Below, in pieces: positions 12,711-25,400 of a stretch of DNA of 64,000 nt. Where the stretch lies: NCBI GenBank assembly GCA_027596075.1, contig JADGJC010000066.1:95447-159446 (forward strand). The letters run 5' to 3'. The notes beneath the pieces were generated by a model. It was given only the letters and a program-made list of their open reading frames with translations, ran no database searches and was not told the DNA's origin. The translations under genes were made by a program, and so were the position numbers. Each line of letters starts with the position of its first letter. Position 1 is the stretch's first letter. Source of the DNA: Rhizophlyctis rosea (Eukaryota; Chytridiomycota; Chytridiomycetes; Rhizophlyctidales; Rhizophlyctidaceae).

Positions 12711-14636
12711 CGCGCGTTGAGGAGTCGGAATACGTGTGCAGAGGGTACAGATGTCAACTTAAAATGTCGCACTGGACGATGCCATTGGTGCACGGTGAAA
12801 ATGAGAAGTGTGGAAGAGCACCAACCGCACCCTGTGGTTTGGAGGCCCGCCACCCTCACCCTCTCAAATTTCTCTCAGTCGTTTGCGCCAACAATACATC
12901 CATAGGCTTCGCAATGTTTGTTGTTGCTATGGTTAACAATCAAGAAGAGCAACTCGTCACATACGGCTACGCAGTGCATCCAGTCGATTTCTAATTCTCA
13001 TGAAGACACGCGTTTCAGGGTCTAACATGAAACCTTCCTCCAAGCTTCCTCCCCGCCAGAGTTGCAATGTCCCTGCGTAAGGTGATTGGCTTCAATCGAG
13101 CTCTTTGGCTGCAGGTTCCGCGTCACAGTCGTAAATTGTGCAGAATGCCATCAAGAAATGGGAGGAGGGAACAGAAGGGCAAGGGGTCTGACCGATTGGA
13201 AAGACTATGGGCAGTGTATGTGAAGAACTTGCAGTGATGGACATTCACTGATGTGGTATCAATGTCAAACAACATGAACAGATGCACAAGGTTATTTAGT
13301 CAGCGTCGTCGAGCAACATGGCACATCATGCGTACTGACCGTCTGAAAGGTGACCGCTGCTACTGTCAGGCAGTCGCGCATGTAGAATAGTTCGGAGAAG
13401 AAGTCTCGGCGTCCTGATACTCTTCACATGCTTGTGGGACAGCAACATTACTTGAGCCATAATCCAGCAACAACAATTTCACGAGGCACGCCCCAGTCTC
13501 TTTGACGGGGGCTTCCGCCTCAGGGCTTCCTTCAACAACCAGAGTGGGTTTGTTAGGGGCAGGAGTTTCCACAGTGATGGGGGCAGCAGGTTCATCAACC
13601 ATGGCAGGGATGGCGACTTCCTTGGGAGCGGGAACTGAGTTCTCGAGCAACTTTGGCGTAGACAGGTGCAGGAGCAGAGATTTTGTCAGCAGGGAGGTCG
13701 CGGGCGGTTACCTCAGCTGTGTAGGAGGATGTAATGCTGGCGCCAACCAATAGGTTCCCAACCACTTTGAGCAAAAACGGCATTGCACTTCAGGTCATAG
13801 AGGGTCTGGCAACTCTGCGATCCATCCTTTGAGCAATCCAGACTGCCTGATGGAGCCCCATGATCATTCGACATACGGTATTGCAAGCTTCTACAGGGCT
13901 CTCCAGCTCCTCTCACTCGAAGGTTCATTGGTGCACTGATGGGTTCAGAATCCTGCGGCAGAATTTAGCAACGTCATGCCTTGATCGCACTGGCGAGGAT
14001 GTCAGTTTGGATGACATTTTGCCTGGCTAGAGCTCGCAACATTGCAAATGCTTGGTAAGGAGGGTTGAAAGATAAAGAAGAGGAAGAAGAGTGGACCATC
14101 TGCCATGACCATCATCGACCCAGATGATTGGCTGAAGTTGACAGCGGACTCCAAATTTCAATGCAAGCACTTCAAGAGTTCCAGTCGAATGCCCTTCAAC
14201 ATGGCGGTGAGCGCAATATGTGGGCACCGCATCTTATCATCATGTCCGACCCCTCTCCAATTTGAACATAAGCATTTGAGAAAGCGACCTCAATACTGAT
14301 GCTTTGTTGGCTTGTCAGTAATCGGCTTCATGGCTGGAATGAAGGCATGATATCGAATTATAGAATCTCATCAAACAGGATACTTCGTTGGTGATGTATT
14401 CGCAATTGGGCGTTACGCGAATTGGTATGGCGATGTCATTCTTCAGACTAGCCGCTGGAGCTGATCCAAAATTGGAAATTCTCTTGTGCAGGATGATTAT
14501 TCAAATCAGGCAGAGATTGATAACCGCCACAATCTCTCATAACTCCAAAATCGTATCGATAGTTCAACAATCAAACCAGAGCAAGTACTATTTCCCCCCA
14601 ATATAAACTAACATCTCTAGAGCCCTAGATCAATTA
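12711..14636. other. Mostly non-coding, with one possible small secreted-protein remnant
   Basis: Apart from the minus-strand remnant at 13366-13783 I see no gene. The stretch next to 14637 would hold the 3' UTR of the F-box gene. Confidence 0.4.
13366..13783 (-). pseudogene. Possible small secreted Ala/Pro/Val-rich protein, frameshifted
   Basis: An ATG at 13783 starts a hydrophobic, signal-peptide-like stretch (MPFLLKVVGNLLVGASITSS). The reading then becomes Pro/Ala/Glu/Val-rich. Near 13645 the low-complexity character continues only in another frame (VPAPKEVAIPAMVDEPAAPI), so a 1-nt frameshift is likely. The consistent composition on both sides of the shift is the only evidence that this was coding. 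No domain is recognised. An unseen short intron is an alternative. Confidence 0.3.
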
Positions 14637-15989
14637 TCAATTACCACTTGCCATCTCATCAACCCACGACCGCCTATAGCACTTCAGCACCCCGCGCGCT
14701 CCCGTCCGCTTCCCTTCACTATCTGTAGGATACTCCATCACAGTGAATGAATATCCCTGCTTCATCTCACAAACCTCCCCCTCCCCACCTTCCAACTCGC
14801 CCATCCCGCCTCCCAACAAATGCAACGTTTTAGTCCCTTCAATTGGATCAAAGACAGTAAATGACTCCCCCTTTTTGGCCAACATAACAAGCTCACGGTC
14901 CCAATCCGTTCCGTCCGCATCCCACAGACAACTCGACTTGATCTGATAGTTATGTCGGGTGCGAATATCGTAAAGATGGTTTCCGTGGAAGTCAAGAACC
15001 TCGATCCATTCCTTGAGGTATCTTGGTGCTGTGCAGGCAAGAAATAGGTTGAAACGGCTCATTCGGATGTAGTGGATAGTGCAGGTTGTGCCATGCCTCC
15101 ATTTAGGAGCATTGTAGGTGAAGATGCGGGTCTGATTGGCTAAACGTACGAGATGGATGGAGAGAGTGCAGTCGGGATTGTTCGACTTGATGGCGTAGGC
15201 TAGAATGGTTTCGTTGAAGGCGACGGCTTGGCAGTCCTTGTATTTGAAGCGAATCGATGAATTGCGAAGAGAGGTAACGAATACGGATGATGGGACACCG
15301 AATGACACATCCACCATGAAGTTTCCGCATACGGTTGGACATCTCAGGTGAAACACTCGTACATTCGCAAGTACGTGTCCAGTTTGGAAGTGACACATGT
15401 TTGTCTTACTGCCGTTAGACCAGCAGGCTACAAAGTCGGTTCGTACATGTTGGGGTGAATAGTGACCATGACCATGAACCCAGTGGCCCATATGCGCAGG
15501 TCGGAACGTCTGATTGGTTTGCGAATCGTTGAAGACTCCGTCGACTTTCACTTTTCGGTTTCCGTCCCGCGGCGATTCAATACACAGAACTTCTCCACTT
15601 ATGAAGGAGCCGAGGAGAGCGGGGCCACCCTTGCCGCTTTCGAATGCGTTGGTGAGATCCCTAACGACATTCGCCTCCTTCCTCCGGAGCGATTCGCCCC
15701 GACCTACTTCTCCCAACACTGTGGGTTCCTCCCACTCTGGCTTCCAAGGATTCCACCACGCAAACCACACTAGCGCTACATCCCTCCAATTCTCGTTCCC
15801 ACGCATGACCGGCACGCAGTCTTCCGGGTATGCCTGGACGAACTTTGGCTTCCAGACCTGCTCGACGAAGCCGCTGCGGATAATGATGCTCCACTGTTTG
15901 CAGACGCGTTCGCAGGTCAGGACCGTGGGAACGGATGCGGAAGCGAAGATTGGGACTAGGAGTTCTGGGAGGGTTGCTAGGTTAGGCAT
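14637..15989 (-). CDS. F-box protein, probable beta-propeller-like C-terminus
   Basis: Single-exon gene of 450 residues. I chose the ATG at 15989 because the F-box follows directly (LPELLVPIFASASVPTVL then CERVCKQW). The in-frame ATG 44 codons upstream adds only low-complexity residues. Residues ~5-50 match the F-box pattern of a Leu-Pro start, a hydrophobic helix and a Cys-x-x-Val-Cys-Lys-x-Trp end, which binds Skp1 in SCF ubiquitin ligases. The remaining ~400 residues are rich in short beta-like segments with Trp/Phe/His, as in substrate-binding propellers, but I see no clear WD or Kelch signature. The frame is intact. The target is unknown. Confidence 0.7.
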   Translation of the reverse strand: MPNLATLPELLVPIFASASVPTVLTCERVCKQWSIIIRSGFVEQVWKPKFVQAYPEDCVPVMRGNENWRDVALVWFAWWNPWKPEWEEPTVLGEVGRGESLRRKEANVVRDLTNAFESGKGGPALLGSFISGEVLCIESPRDGNRKVKVDGVFNDSQTNQTFRPAHMGHWVHGHGHYSPQHVRTDFVACWSNGSKTNMCHFQTGHVLANVRVFHLRCPTVCGNFMVDVSFGVPSSVFVTSLRNSSIRFKYKDCQAVAFNETILAYAIKSNNPDCTLSIHLVRLANQTRIFTYNAPKWRHGTTCTIHYIRMSRFNLFLACTAPRYLKEWIEVLDFHGNHLYDIRTRHNYQIKSSCLWDADGTDWDRELVMLAKKGESFTVFDPIEGTKTLHLLGGGMGELEGGEGEVCEMKQGYSFTVMEYPTDSEGKRTGARGVLKCYRRSWVDEMASGN

Positions 15990-18900
15990 GGTGTGGCGTG
16001 GTTGTGGGTGGGTGTAGGTGTTGGGATGTTGATTTTGTTTGATGTTTACGGCGGCTAGCTCTGGAGACTGTGATCGCCAATGGGTGTTTGTTAGGCTGTT
16101 TGTGTACGTTGTGGGCAGCAAGATTGCGAGTCCAACCGCGCAATATGACGTGCAACATGTCTACGAAAGCCCACCTTTTCACGAAATTCCTGCTGTGGCA
16201 AATTAAAGTGGGTCCTATGTGTCCTTGGTCGATCCGCAGTTCGCGTAAAAGCAAAGTAAGATTGGGTAGTGGCAGCAGGAAAGCATCGGTTGGGAAGGTC
16301 GATGGTGGGTCGATGGCGAACTGAATGTAAATAATGGCTCGAGTGCTACTGAATCGCAATTTTGCTGCGCCACAATATTTCCGCAGGAGGCACCGGGCCG
16401 GCACGCGCCTTGAATCTTCCCTGAACTTACGCGTGATAGCATCGCTTCATCGCACACTAGTATTTCACTTATTTCCTTGTTTTTGCTCCTATGATAGTGT
16501 GGCAGCGCATACGAAGGTGGGTAGACGGTTGGTGGGTTTGGTTTGAAGGGCTGGGTTGGTGACTTTTGTGGAGATTTTGAGAAGAACTTCGGCAAGCATC
16601 TGGCAGGTGCGCCGAGCTGGTTGGTGGGTTTGAAGTGAGCAACATGACCGCAGAAGATCTTCTGGGGGTTGTTAGGGTCGAAATCTTGATTGGAGGTTTT
16701 ACAAGAGCGTAGACAGTTCCTAGGTGGCTGCTTTTCGTGCGGTCGAATTTCCTTGGAAGTGCCTGTACCATTCTCACTCCACTTGCGAAGTTGATAACCT
16801 TGTTGCTTTTCGACATTTCAGGCGTTGCCGGGACATTTGGGATGCGTCTTGATATGGGCAGACCTTCGTAAACGACCAAAGCGTTGCCAAATTCGCCGCA
16901 AATATCACAAAAGATACCACACAACTTGATCAGGTTTGTTGCAATCTTTTCAGCAATACGCGGCCATAACTCATTCATTAGGATCTCTCACAGAACCTCA
17001 AAGGTCTCTCGAATCTGCTGAAAAGAGATGAATACCTCATCGATCAACTTCGCATCTAAGTTCAAGCGCGAACGACGGAATTGTGATTATGCTGGTCGCT
17101 TCGTGGAGAGGATAAAGACTGCGGGCAATGAAAAGCGGACGAGCAACTATGATGCCAATGCTACGTGAGTGCGCTACTGCGACACTTGTTCAGTGATAGA
17201 TGACGGCTTACTGATATCTTGTTGATTTAGATACTTTGAGTAAGTTGCATCAGATTTGGGAAGGGGAATGCAAACGTATCGGGAAAACATCGAGGTTTGT
17301 TTACTTTTGTCCAGGTGATGGGATGGGACTTGAAATAACAGCTTACTCGCTCGAATCAAATAGGAATTGGAAATGACCATTCCAAACATGTTCATGCAAC
17401 ATCACTACTCGCCGGAAGGTATGGGTCCGAAGGCAGCATCTCGATTGCTTTGACGCGTGGATGCTAATCTATGCACAAATGTCACAGTCCTTCAAGAAGT
17501 CATGAAACACTAGAACCGGCCATTCCTCGCCATAGCAGGCAGGATCGCGGGGGTACATGACGCCATCGAAGAGCAAGGGAAGCTGTTCGCGGACTACAAG
17601 CGGAAAGTTTTGAGTGATGATTATGATGATGGTCAGGGGGTTTTGGGGCGAGGCAGGTGAGTTAGCTCAAGGCTCGCGAGTCCCACGGATTGTGGAACAT
17701 GTTGATGGAGATGGTCGATCTATGTGCTGGTGGCTCATCGCATTGAGTCGCATGAGGGGGCATCGTCGGGGGCGTATGCTGGGATGGTGGAACTCGTGAT
17801 CGAGCCACGGAACTTTCCAACACAAACAGTGCGCGGTCTTTCACATTCGTCGCACATTTCCACCCTGATCGTAAATTGGCAACTCATCATACGATTTTCG
17901 TCCTTGTTTCGCAGGTCCTTGTGCGGGCGGAGTGAGTAGATGTTGGTGGTTGTAAGTATCGGCAAGCGGTCGAACGGTCATGCGCTGCGATTTATGGAGA
18001 CAGAAACACTGACTGTGGCACGCAGTTAAACAGGTGAACTGAGGAAAGAGGTTTGTTAAGAAGGACAGTAAGGGTCGCTAGAAGCGGCGAAGAGGAGGCA
18101 AGGTAATGGGGAGCTGTAAATATAGAATTATGGGGGAAGCGGAGGCGCTCCAATTGGTAGCATCGTCGATTATTCCAACCCATCCCCAAATCTGCTCCGC
18201 AGTCTTTTCCATGAAACGCCTTGGATAGGGACACTGAATCCTCTGAAAATCAGAAGTGCAAGCCAGCACTGGTATATCGCCAACACCATATCATCCCGTA
18301 ACAAAACGTTGAACTTCAGTATTACAAACTGCTACCACAAAGCAAACGCAAAAGCGAGTCCCATATGACTGAACTTGTTCCACCATAAACCATTCTATGT
18401 ATGCAAGTCCATCTCCATATTATCAATAAGAGCATCACATCACACAATATTACATGAAAAATGCTATTCTAGGGTCTTGAAAAAACGGGAACCTATGGAT
18501 ATCTGCTAAACAATCGAGCTCAGTGCATTAAGGCGGGGAGGGTGCAGTCCAAAAGTCGTATGCACTTTGCATCAAACGCGAGTATCAGGTGATGTCCACA
18601 GCCACCCGTAACGGTGGCAAGTACAAAACAGGAGGCAACCCGTCTTAGGGGCATTAGCGGCCTGCAACCTTGCGACACAAAAAGGTCGCAGTGCGTGTAT
18701 ACCCCAAACTGTTGTCGTCGGCATCACATAGACTGAACTGGCCTCCCCAAGTTTCGACAATAGCACAGGTGTTACCTACCTCATAAGAACCGGGAACGTC
18801 AACGGTCAGGAGGAGACCGGAGTTCGACCGGTCGCCTTGATTGCTAGGAGCCGGACCGTGGCTCGACCAGCCGTCCTTGGAAGGCCGCAGAATTGAGGCG

Positions 18901-19922
18901 AGTGAACTCGGTGAATGTGGACGGGATTACTAGAGTTGGAAAGAAGAAAGGAGTCAGTCTCTATTTTGGACAAAGTAACCACTGGTACTGACTTACCAGG
19001 TGAGAAAACAGTATTTGGATATGGAGTGTTGATGTGGGCATGTCGTTCTCGACTGTGCGCTTTCCAAGTTTGTGTGGACAGGGGCCCAGGGGATTGTGGG
19101 ACTTTGTGGGATGCAATGACTGTCCTGGGATCTGCAGTCTTTGATTGGTCTGTGATGAGCAGAAGTTTACATAACCGTGCCCCCAAAAGCCACGTGAATG
19201 TTTGTTAAATAAACCACGCCACCCAACATCGCCAGTTTGTCCGCAGCATGGCACCTTCAAGGTTCAAGGGAAGTTCGCTCCTCGGGTTCTCCTTTGTGAG
19301 ATCTCTCATTCCCACGCTTATGCTCGCGATCGCATCCCCGCGTTAAGAACGCAACAAGAACGCTCGTGCAGAAAAGTTGCTACAGATACGTTGTGCAGAA
19401 CCTCTCACTCGGTATGCTCTCCTAGTTACGTTTGTGTGGGTGGTGGTGGGCGGGTCAGCACAGGTTGATGAAATTGCTTGTGTCGCACGCGTTGATGAAG
19501 TGAGGAAAGTAGATAACGAAACCAACCTTGCACGGATCTGGCTGCGATTCCTACAGTCTCACGCGTGCAGTTGGTCATATGGGCCAAGATACTTGGTCAA
19601 CCTGCATGCTTGTGCACCGCAACTGGCCTCTACTAACCTCTCTACTAACCTCATGGCAATCCAGCTACAAAGACAATGATTGAAACCGTACAGGGAGAGC
19701 TACATCCGAAGCGGACGGTATGCAGCGCCACTCATTAGTGCAACGACTCATACCCAGCAAACTTGTTGCTAACTTGATGTGAGCAGTATCTCAGCGAGAC
19801 CAATGATCCCGTTTCAAACTGGACGTGTACAGTGAGTGTGGATAGGCTCCTAACGTCGAATTGTTTTTGGCCAACTCATTGCAAATATTTGCTGGCAGTC
19901 TCTGTACACATTCTTCTTCCCC
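15990..19922. other. Long region without a supported gene
   Basis: Only short frames of up to ~170 codons occur, none with a recognisable domain, conserved splice chain or compositional consistency. The stretch just right of 15990 should contain the F-box gene's promoter. Confidence 0.45.
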
Positions 19923-21560
19923 ATGGTGGAAGATTCAACTACCCGCTTGTGTACCGTTCTCACGACCAACGGTCTGTCGATACTGGAAACCCCAATTCAT
20001 CATGTGACCAACAAATGCAGCAACATCACTGTTTTACTCAATGGCAAACCATCGGCGGTATATGCCTGCAAGCGAGCAGCCAGAGCGACCGATATTCGAC
20101 GCTTTGACATCGCAGGTATTTTGGATCGCGGAAGGTCGGAAACACCATGTTCAGCGGAGCTCTATGACATGACTATGCCAGAACCCCAACACACCGACTC
20201 AACAAAGAAACCAAATGCGACGCCCGCAGTCCCTGCACGTTTTCCTGACGCCAAAGAAGCTCCCACAACTGCACCGACGGACGGGCAAGGGGAAGAAGAA
20301 CCGGATTTGCTGGAAGATTTCATGAAGGACGTGAACTCGAAGGTGCAACGTGTGAACGACACTGTCCCGCAGTCACCAACCAATTGGATCACCAATACTC
20401 AACCAATGGGTGACGACGACGAGGCGGATGATGATGATGGGGTGGGAAGCGACTCGGAGGATATCATCGCCGCCACCGCCAAGAAGCTCGCCGCAAAACG
20501 TACGGATCTCGCACAAGTGGATCATTCTGCCCAGCGCTACGAGCCATTCAGGGAGAACTTTTACGTGGAACCTCAGGAGCTTCAGAATTTGACGGAGGAG
20601 CAGGTGGATGAAAAACGGGCTGCATTGGTTGGGATCAAAGTGCGTGGGGTGGATTGTCCTGAAGCGATTGAGGAGTGGACGTCTGATGAGGAGGAAGATG
20701 AGATGTCGACGTCGGTATCGTCCTCAGAAACCCGCGAACCTGCGTCGTCCCTGTCGCCGTCTTCCCGCATCTCTTCCGACGCTGGATCATCGCCCGGTCA
20801 GCGCAGCTCCAAGGGTTCCATCGTACACTCTCTTTCATCCAATGATTCGTCGGTTGGGTGGGATGGACAACCAAAGTATCATGATTGGGACCCGGAGTGG
20901 GACAAGGATCATGTTACGCCGCCGAAATCAACGGGTCAGCAGACCCTCCAACGAGCTGCATCCCCGTACATCGACCCGCCGTTCTTCCCTTCCCATTCTG
21001 ACTCTCACATGCAAAAGGAGTCGACACGTGACCCCCGCCTTGGCAAGTCTCTGGCCTCGCCGTCGGCGGAGGCGTGGGAGCGCGCGAGGGAGGAGATTGA
21101 TGCTTTGGAGCGGGCGAAGTTTGGTGCGGAGGGAGATGAGGATGGGATGGATGAGGGGATTGCGGTTGAGGATGTTGGTGAGTAGTCTGTAGATTGATGA
21201 GTGATTCGAGAAGGTTTGGGCGGGACCTGGGATATGCGCTTGGTTCGTTGGTCATTCATATGGTACATTATCTGATTGATCCCCTTTTCTTCAATTGATC
21301 CAGAGGCGATGTTCAATGAGATGCCGACGAAGATGACGGGTTTGACGCTTGTTGAGGGGGGTGGAGGGAGTATGATGGAGGACGGGCCGGTGTTGGGTTT
21401 GATGGTGGATGACTTGGAGGTTGGTGGGAGTGGTGGGGCGGTGGTGGATGAGAGTGGTGGGGAGACGGAAACTGTGGATGGGAAGGAGGGGACGGCTGTT
21501 GAGAGTGTGGATGAGGTTGCTTTGAATGCGTTGTTTCAGGATTTGATTGGGAATGTTTGA
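19923..21560 (+). CDS. Prp5/DDX46 N-terminal-region paralogue without the DEAD-box helicase core
   Basis: Two exons, 19923-21177 and 21304-21560, joined across a 126-bp GTGAGT...CAG intron, give 503 residues. From about residue 127 the sequence matches the region before the helicase core of Prp5/DDX46: an acidic stretch with DLLEDFMKDVNSKVQRVN, then AKRTDLAQVDHSAQRYEPF and ENFYVEPQELQNLTEEQV, then VDCPEAIEEW. In the family this is followed at once by the Q-motif and the helicase domains, which position U2 snRNP at the branch site. Here the homology stops and a Ser/Glu/Asp-rich, probably disordered tail takes over. No Walker A, DEAD or SAT motif is present in any frame up to 22.7 kb. The first ~80 residues may not be real; ATGs at 20169 and 20175 are good alternative starts. 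The gene could be a regulator that binds the same partners, or a truncated duplicate that kept a frame. Confidence 0.7.
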
Positions 21561-22752
21561 TATGGGTTGCGGGTTCTGTTGTGGAGTTTGAGCAATGCAA
21601 ATGCATGGGCGGACGGTTGGGAGTCAATACCTTGTGATGTGAAGATACCGTAAAAATATATCATGACAGTATTTCGTTTGCACAAGTAAATGTTGTAGCT
21701 TTGTCTGCGTGTGTTGTGGTGGAATGATTTTGGCATCAACCCAGCTTTTTTGGGTTTGAGGGGGCAGAAATGTTGCTTCTTTATAATCTGCATGTTCAAC
21801 TTGCTTCAGATTGGAGGCCGAAACCATTGAGAACAGGCGTCGACTATTGAACCCTGACAAAGTCGGATGTGACGGCGCTGTTATAAATATAAACAGCTGC
21901 CCGCCTCAACCTTGAGACTTAAGAAGGTCTCACCAATCTCGAACCCCTTTGTGCAAACTTCTTACCAAATGCTCCTTTCACGTGTCTCTACAACAACCAT
22001 GAAGATCTTCTAGGCCTGGTAGCAGTACATTGATGGAATAGATTCTCAAATGGGATAGTGACTGACACATGCCAATCGGATCATATGGCGCCTTCCTTGC
22101 ATCGACTGATAATCGTACCTCCTGTTCTCCGCCCATTTCTCGAAACCAAAACCAACCCAGATGCTCAATCAGGGCTTCACACCCACCCACGCCCCCAACC
22201 TCCACACTCTGCTAAAGCAGAGCCTCCTCCTCCTCCAACCCCTCCAACACCCCCCAAAACCCCCGCTCCCACACTTCCGCAACCTCGTCATAGAGCCAGA
22301 CCTAACACAAACCCTTCCCCCAAACACAGCCTTCCTCCACATGCCCCACATCTGTCCCTCAACCCGCTTCCTCATTGGCACCATCGCTGGGCCCATCATC
22401 GTCAGGCGTAATTCGGCGTTATTGACCAAGCGCCTTGCTGCGCATCGCCACATCAGCGTCACCTGTCGCCAAAATCAACCTCGTCACATCCTCAAACCCC
22501 TTCCCTGCCGCCACACTAAGCATAAAGCCCAACGTATTCCTCTCCACCTCCGTCTCCCCAACATACATCTCGAGAACCCGTGTTTCCGTATCAGGGTCAA
22601 AAGAAGATCGTATGCCCTTATGGAACAATAGTCAAACCCAGTGTCTTCTCCATACGTATACCACAATTGTACCATGGCAGGCACAACTTTTAAAATGGCA
22701 GTTGCTCCTCAGCATTGCATCACGGGAAGAGCCTATATGTATTGAACGTCTT
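21561..22752. other. Intergenic, with a possible ankyrin-like remnant
   Basis: This is the 3' flank of the Prp5-like gene. On the minus strand at 22628-22419 a short frame reads helical sequence (GFMLSVAAGKGFEDVTRLIL) resembling one ankyrin repeat, but it breaks on both sides. Nothing else is supported. Confidence 0.35.
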
Positions 22753-23742
22753 TCAACCTAACAAAACATTTCGAAACCTAATCAAATTCCCTTCCCCTCT
22801 CGTGTCCAGAATGGCAAAATCAACATGATCAAACCACCCTGCGAATTCCTCCTCTCCCAACACTTGTTTGAACAACATTGCCACCTCCGGTGCCGGATTC
22901 CCATATGCCCCACAGCCGAAAGCTCCCAGCAAGAGATCCCGATGTCCCGTAATAATCCCAATCCGCAACATCGCACGTATCTTCTCGGCCATGATCTGTC
23001 TATCCCTATCACAATACCGAGCATATTGATCAAGCTTGGGACCCTTCAACGCCGCCACAGCTACGAAATCCAAAAACACCCGATTGTGAGGATCCATCAC
23101 TCTAAACCCCGTCCCCTCATTATGTCGAATCACCAGCACGTTAGGGGTATATATCCCTCCAGCAACAGGCATAGGATACCTCCACCTACGGGTGGTGTCA
23201 AGCTTGAAGGGGTCAGAAAGAGCGAGGTCGTAGGTGGTTCGATAGAATAGTTGCTCCTCTTGGGCTGCACTGCCATTTTGCCAGCCGCCGCCGGGTTTGA
23301 ATTGGGAGGCCATGTTGAGGATGAGGGGGTTGAGACCTTCCTTTCGTTTGAGATGGATGGCGATGTCGAGGGTGTCGCCGGCAAAGATGCGGGGGCTTAT
23401 TGGGGGTGGTGGTGGGGATAGAGTTGGAATAGATGGAGTTTGGGAAGTGGATGTGGTGAGGTCGGGTGAAGTGGAGATGGAGCTGGAGGCATCTTGTATC
23501 GAAGGAGAAGTAGCTGCTTCAGTTGGAATAGCGGAAGCCGATGGTGGCGGTGCTGCATCGGGACGGGCTATAGGTTCCAAAGTTCGGAACATCTGCGTTT
23601 GACGAGCAGAAGCGATTAGCGCGTCGGTGTATTGTGGATCCTCCAATAGTGACTTGAAGCGGGAGCGAGTGTTTTGACAGATGGCTGCTCGTTGCTCCCG
23701 GCTCATTCGGGCTGGGCGAGCATTTGGTCCCTTTGGTGGCAT
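22753..23742 (-). CDS. Microbial-type poly(ADP-ribose) glycohydrolase (DUF2263/TIGR02452 family)
   Basis: Intact single-exon gene of 329 residues with its ATG at 23742. The PARG signature GGG-x(6-8)-QEE is seen as GGGWQNGSAAQEE. The macrodomain elements follow: an N-terminal segment NARPARMSREQRAAICQNTR, a strand region GDTLDIAIHLKRKEG, YRTTYDLALSD, YTPNVLVIRHNEG, and GAFGCGAYGNP near the end. In the family the second Glu of QEE is the catalytic acid that cleaves ribose-ribose bonds in poly(ADP-ribose). A Ser/Thr/Pro-rich insert (residues ~55-110) separates the N-terminal helix from the macrodomain. The protein probably acts in the nucleus or cytosol, since there is no signal peptide or membrane segment. 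The compact bacterial-type PARG is known in filamentous fungi, so recent transfer need not be invoked. Confidence 0.9.
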   Translation of the reverse strand: MPPKGPNARPARMSREQRAAICQNTRSRFKSLLEDPQYTDALIASARQTQMFRTLEPIARPDAAPPPSASAIPTEAATSPSIQDASSSISTSPDLTTSTSQTPSIPTLSPPPPPISPRIFAGDTLDIAIHLKRKEGLNPLILNMASQFKPGGGWQNGSAAQEEQLFYRTTYDLALSDPFKLDTTRRWRYPMPVAGGIYTPNVLVIRHNEGTGFRVMDPHNRVFLDFVAVAALKGPKLDQYARYCDRDRQIMAEKIRAMLRIGIITGHRDLLLGAFGCGAYGNPAPEVAMLFKQVLGEEEFAGWFDHVDFAILDTRGEGNLIRFRNVLLG

Positions 23743-25400
23743 GGTGGTTGTATTATCGGCTGTTAGAAAAATTGAAGTGCAGAGTGTGCTAGTTACGCGC
23801 TAGATGATTTCCTTGTTGACCAGCTTTGACTCTGTTCCTGCAGAAGCTTGCAGATTGTCGAGTCTCGTTTTATTTGGGCAATTGATGGTGGTGGCGAAGT
23901 GACGGAACCCAACGCGACTGCGCAATGTCAGTATGTCAATGTCGCAGATGAATGTATACAACAGACCTCCGACAATCTCCGAACCTTCAAAGTCCATGAC
24001 ATCAAATCTTGCTGACAGCCAACCTTGCCGGCTTGGAATCCTGACCAGAAATCACTTGAGTGAGCCATAGAGTGGTGGCTTAGTTCGAGTGGCAATAGCA
24101 CCTTCCGGATCCGGAATGTGTTAATCTCCCTAAGGTTTGATGTCACGGACTTCGAACCAACACGACGGGCCTCAATTCTGTCCAACCTTGCTCATTGTCA
24201 CCTCGCTTTCTCACGCTCAACAATCTTACAATCTTTGAACTTCTTGAGTGCAGCATCGACAAAGTAGTCAAAGTCTACGCCGTTCCCGGCAAACAGTCAA
24301 TAGCCAGCATCCTCCTCTCTATAGCCGTGAAGTACGCGGAAACTGGACCCAAACGTTATTCGCGGCTGGCGATTCTAAAATTCTAAACGATGCTCATTGC
24401 GGAAATTTATCAGTCGACGTTGCATCATAATATCGCTACCGACTGTATACTTGACAGCGGGATAAGGTACTTAGTCTCCCTTAGGGCGGGCGGTCTGCTT
24501 GCTGGTGGATGAGTGCAAGCGGGGGCTTAAAGATGTGGGATCAGTTGGCGCACTGGCCTCGGTGAAGTCCCACTCCACCGGCGGAAGTCTTCTACAGGGT
24601 GTCATCACATCCAATCCTGAATCTCCCGAAGGAGCTGCCTCACTCCACTCCTCTGTCATCAAGTGAAGTAGCTCCGATTGACTTGCTTGAGGCAGGTCTC
24701 GTCGCAAAGTCCCAATTCCGACACAATTTCTGATTGGCCAGTACTTGAAACTATGTGAGAATTGTAGCCAACCCTTTTTCTTATCTAGGGACTTCCGGAA
24801 CGCGTCATAAGCAAAGTGTTGGGAGTGTTTCCTAGTTCCGAGTTTGACGACGATGGAACGTCGATAGATGAATTATGGTTCTGGGCGTTGCAGAAGACGC
24901 CGCTCGCAGATATGCGATCGGACAAGCTCTACCCACCTGGGACTGTGTAAGTATCGATGAAGTTCACACTTGTTTTCCAAATCTATCCGCAAATGGCGTC
25001 ACTCAAGCAACTCTTTTGATGCAGGTACTGGATCGATGCAATGTCTCCAATAGCCTTATCCTCAGTCTGGGAACTCAGCGCCATCATACTACCTATTGGT
25101 CAGGTGCCCACGGCAGCCCACCCCCGTCACGCTTCACATGGTGGAGGACGTTGAGGCGATTTCATCTTTTCAAAATCTATGTTCATGGATCAGTAAGTGC
25201 TATTCTGTTGTCAGTCAGTGCCGATTTGGTAGGCTGATTCATGTGCCGTGCAGTGCTCCCAACCGATACGAAATCAGCCTCCAAAACTTCGTTGCCGCCA
25301 TGAGCTCATAGGTGTTATGCACTCCATCTCCAAAGCGACGCGTATTCATCCGTTTCTTGCAAATGATTGCGATTGATGCATTTTGTTCTGGCGGATTTTT
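23743..25400. other. Region without a supported gene
   Basis: Promoter side of the PARG gene, followed by short frames only. Some exon-like pieces around 24875-25090 (plus) may belong with the fragment at 25401, but I cannot join them in frame. Confidence 0.35.
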
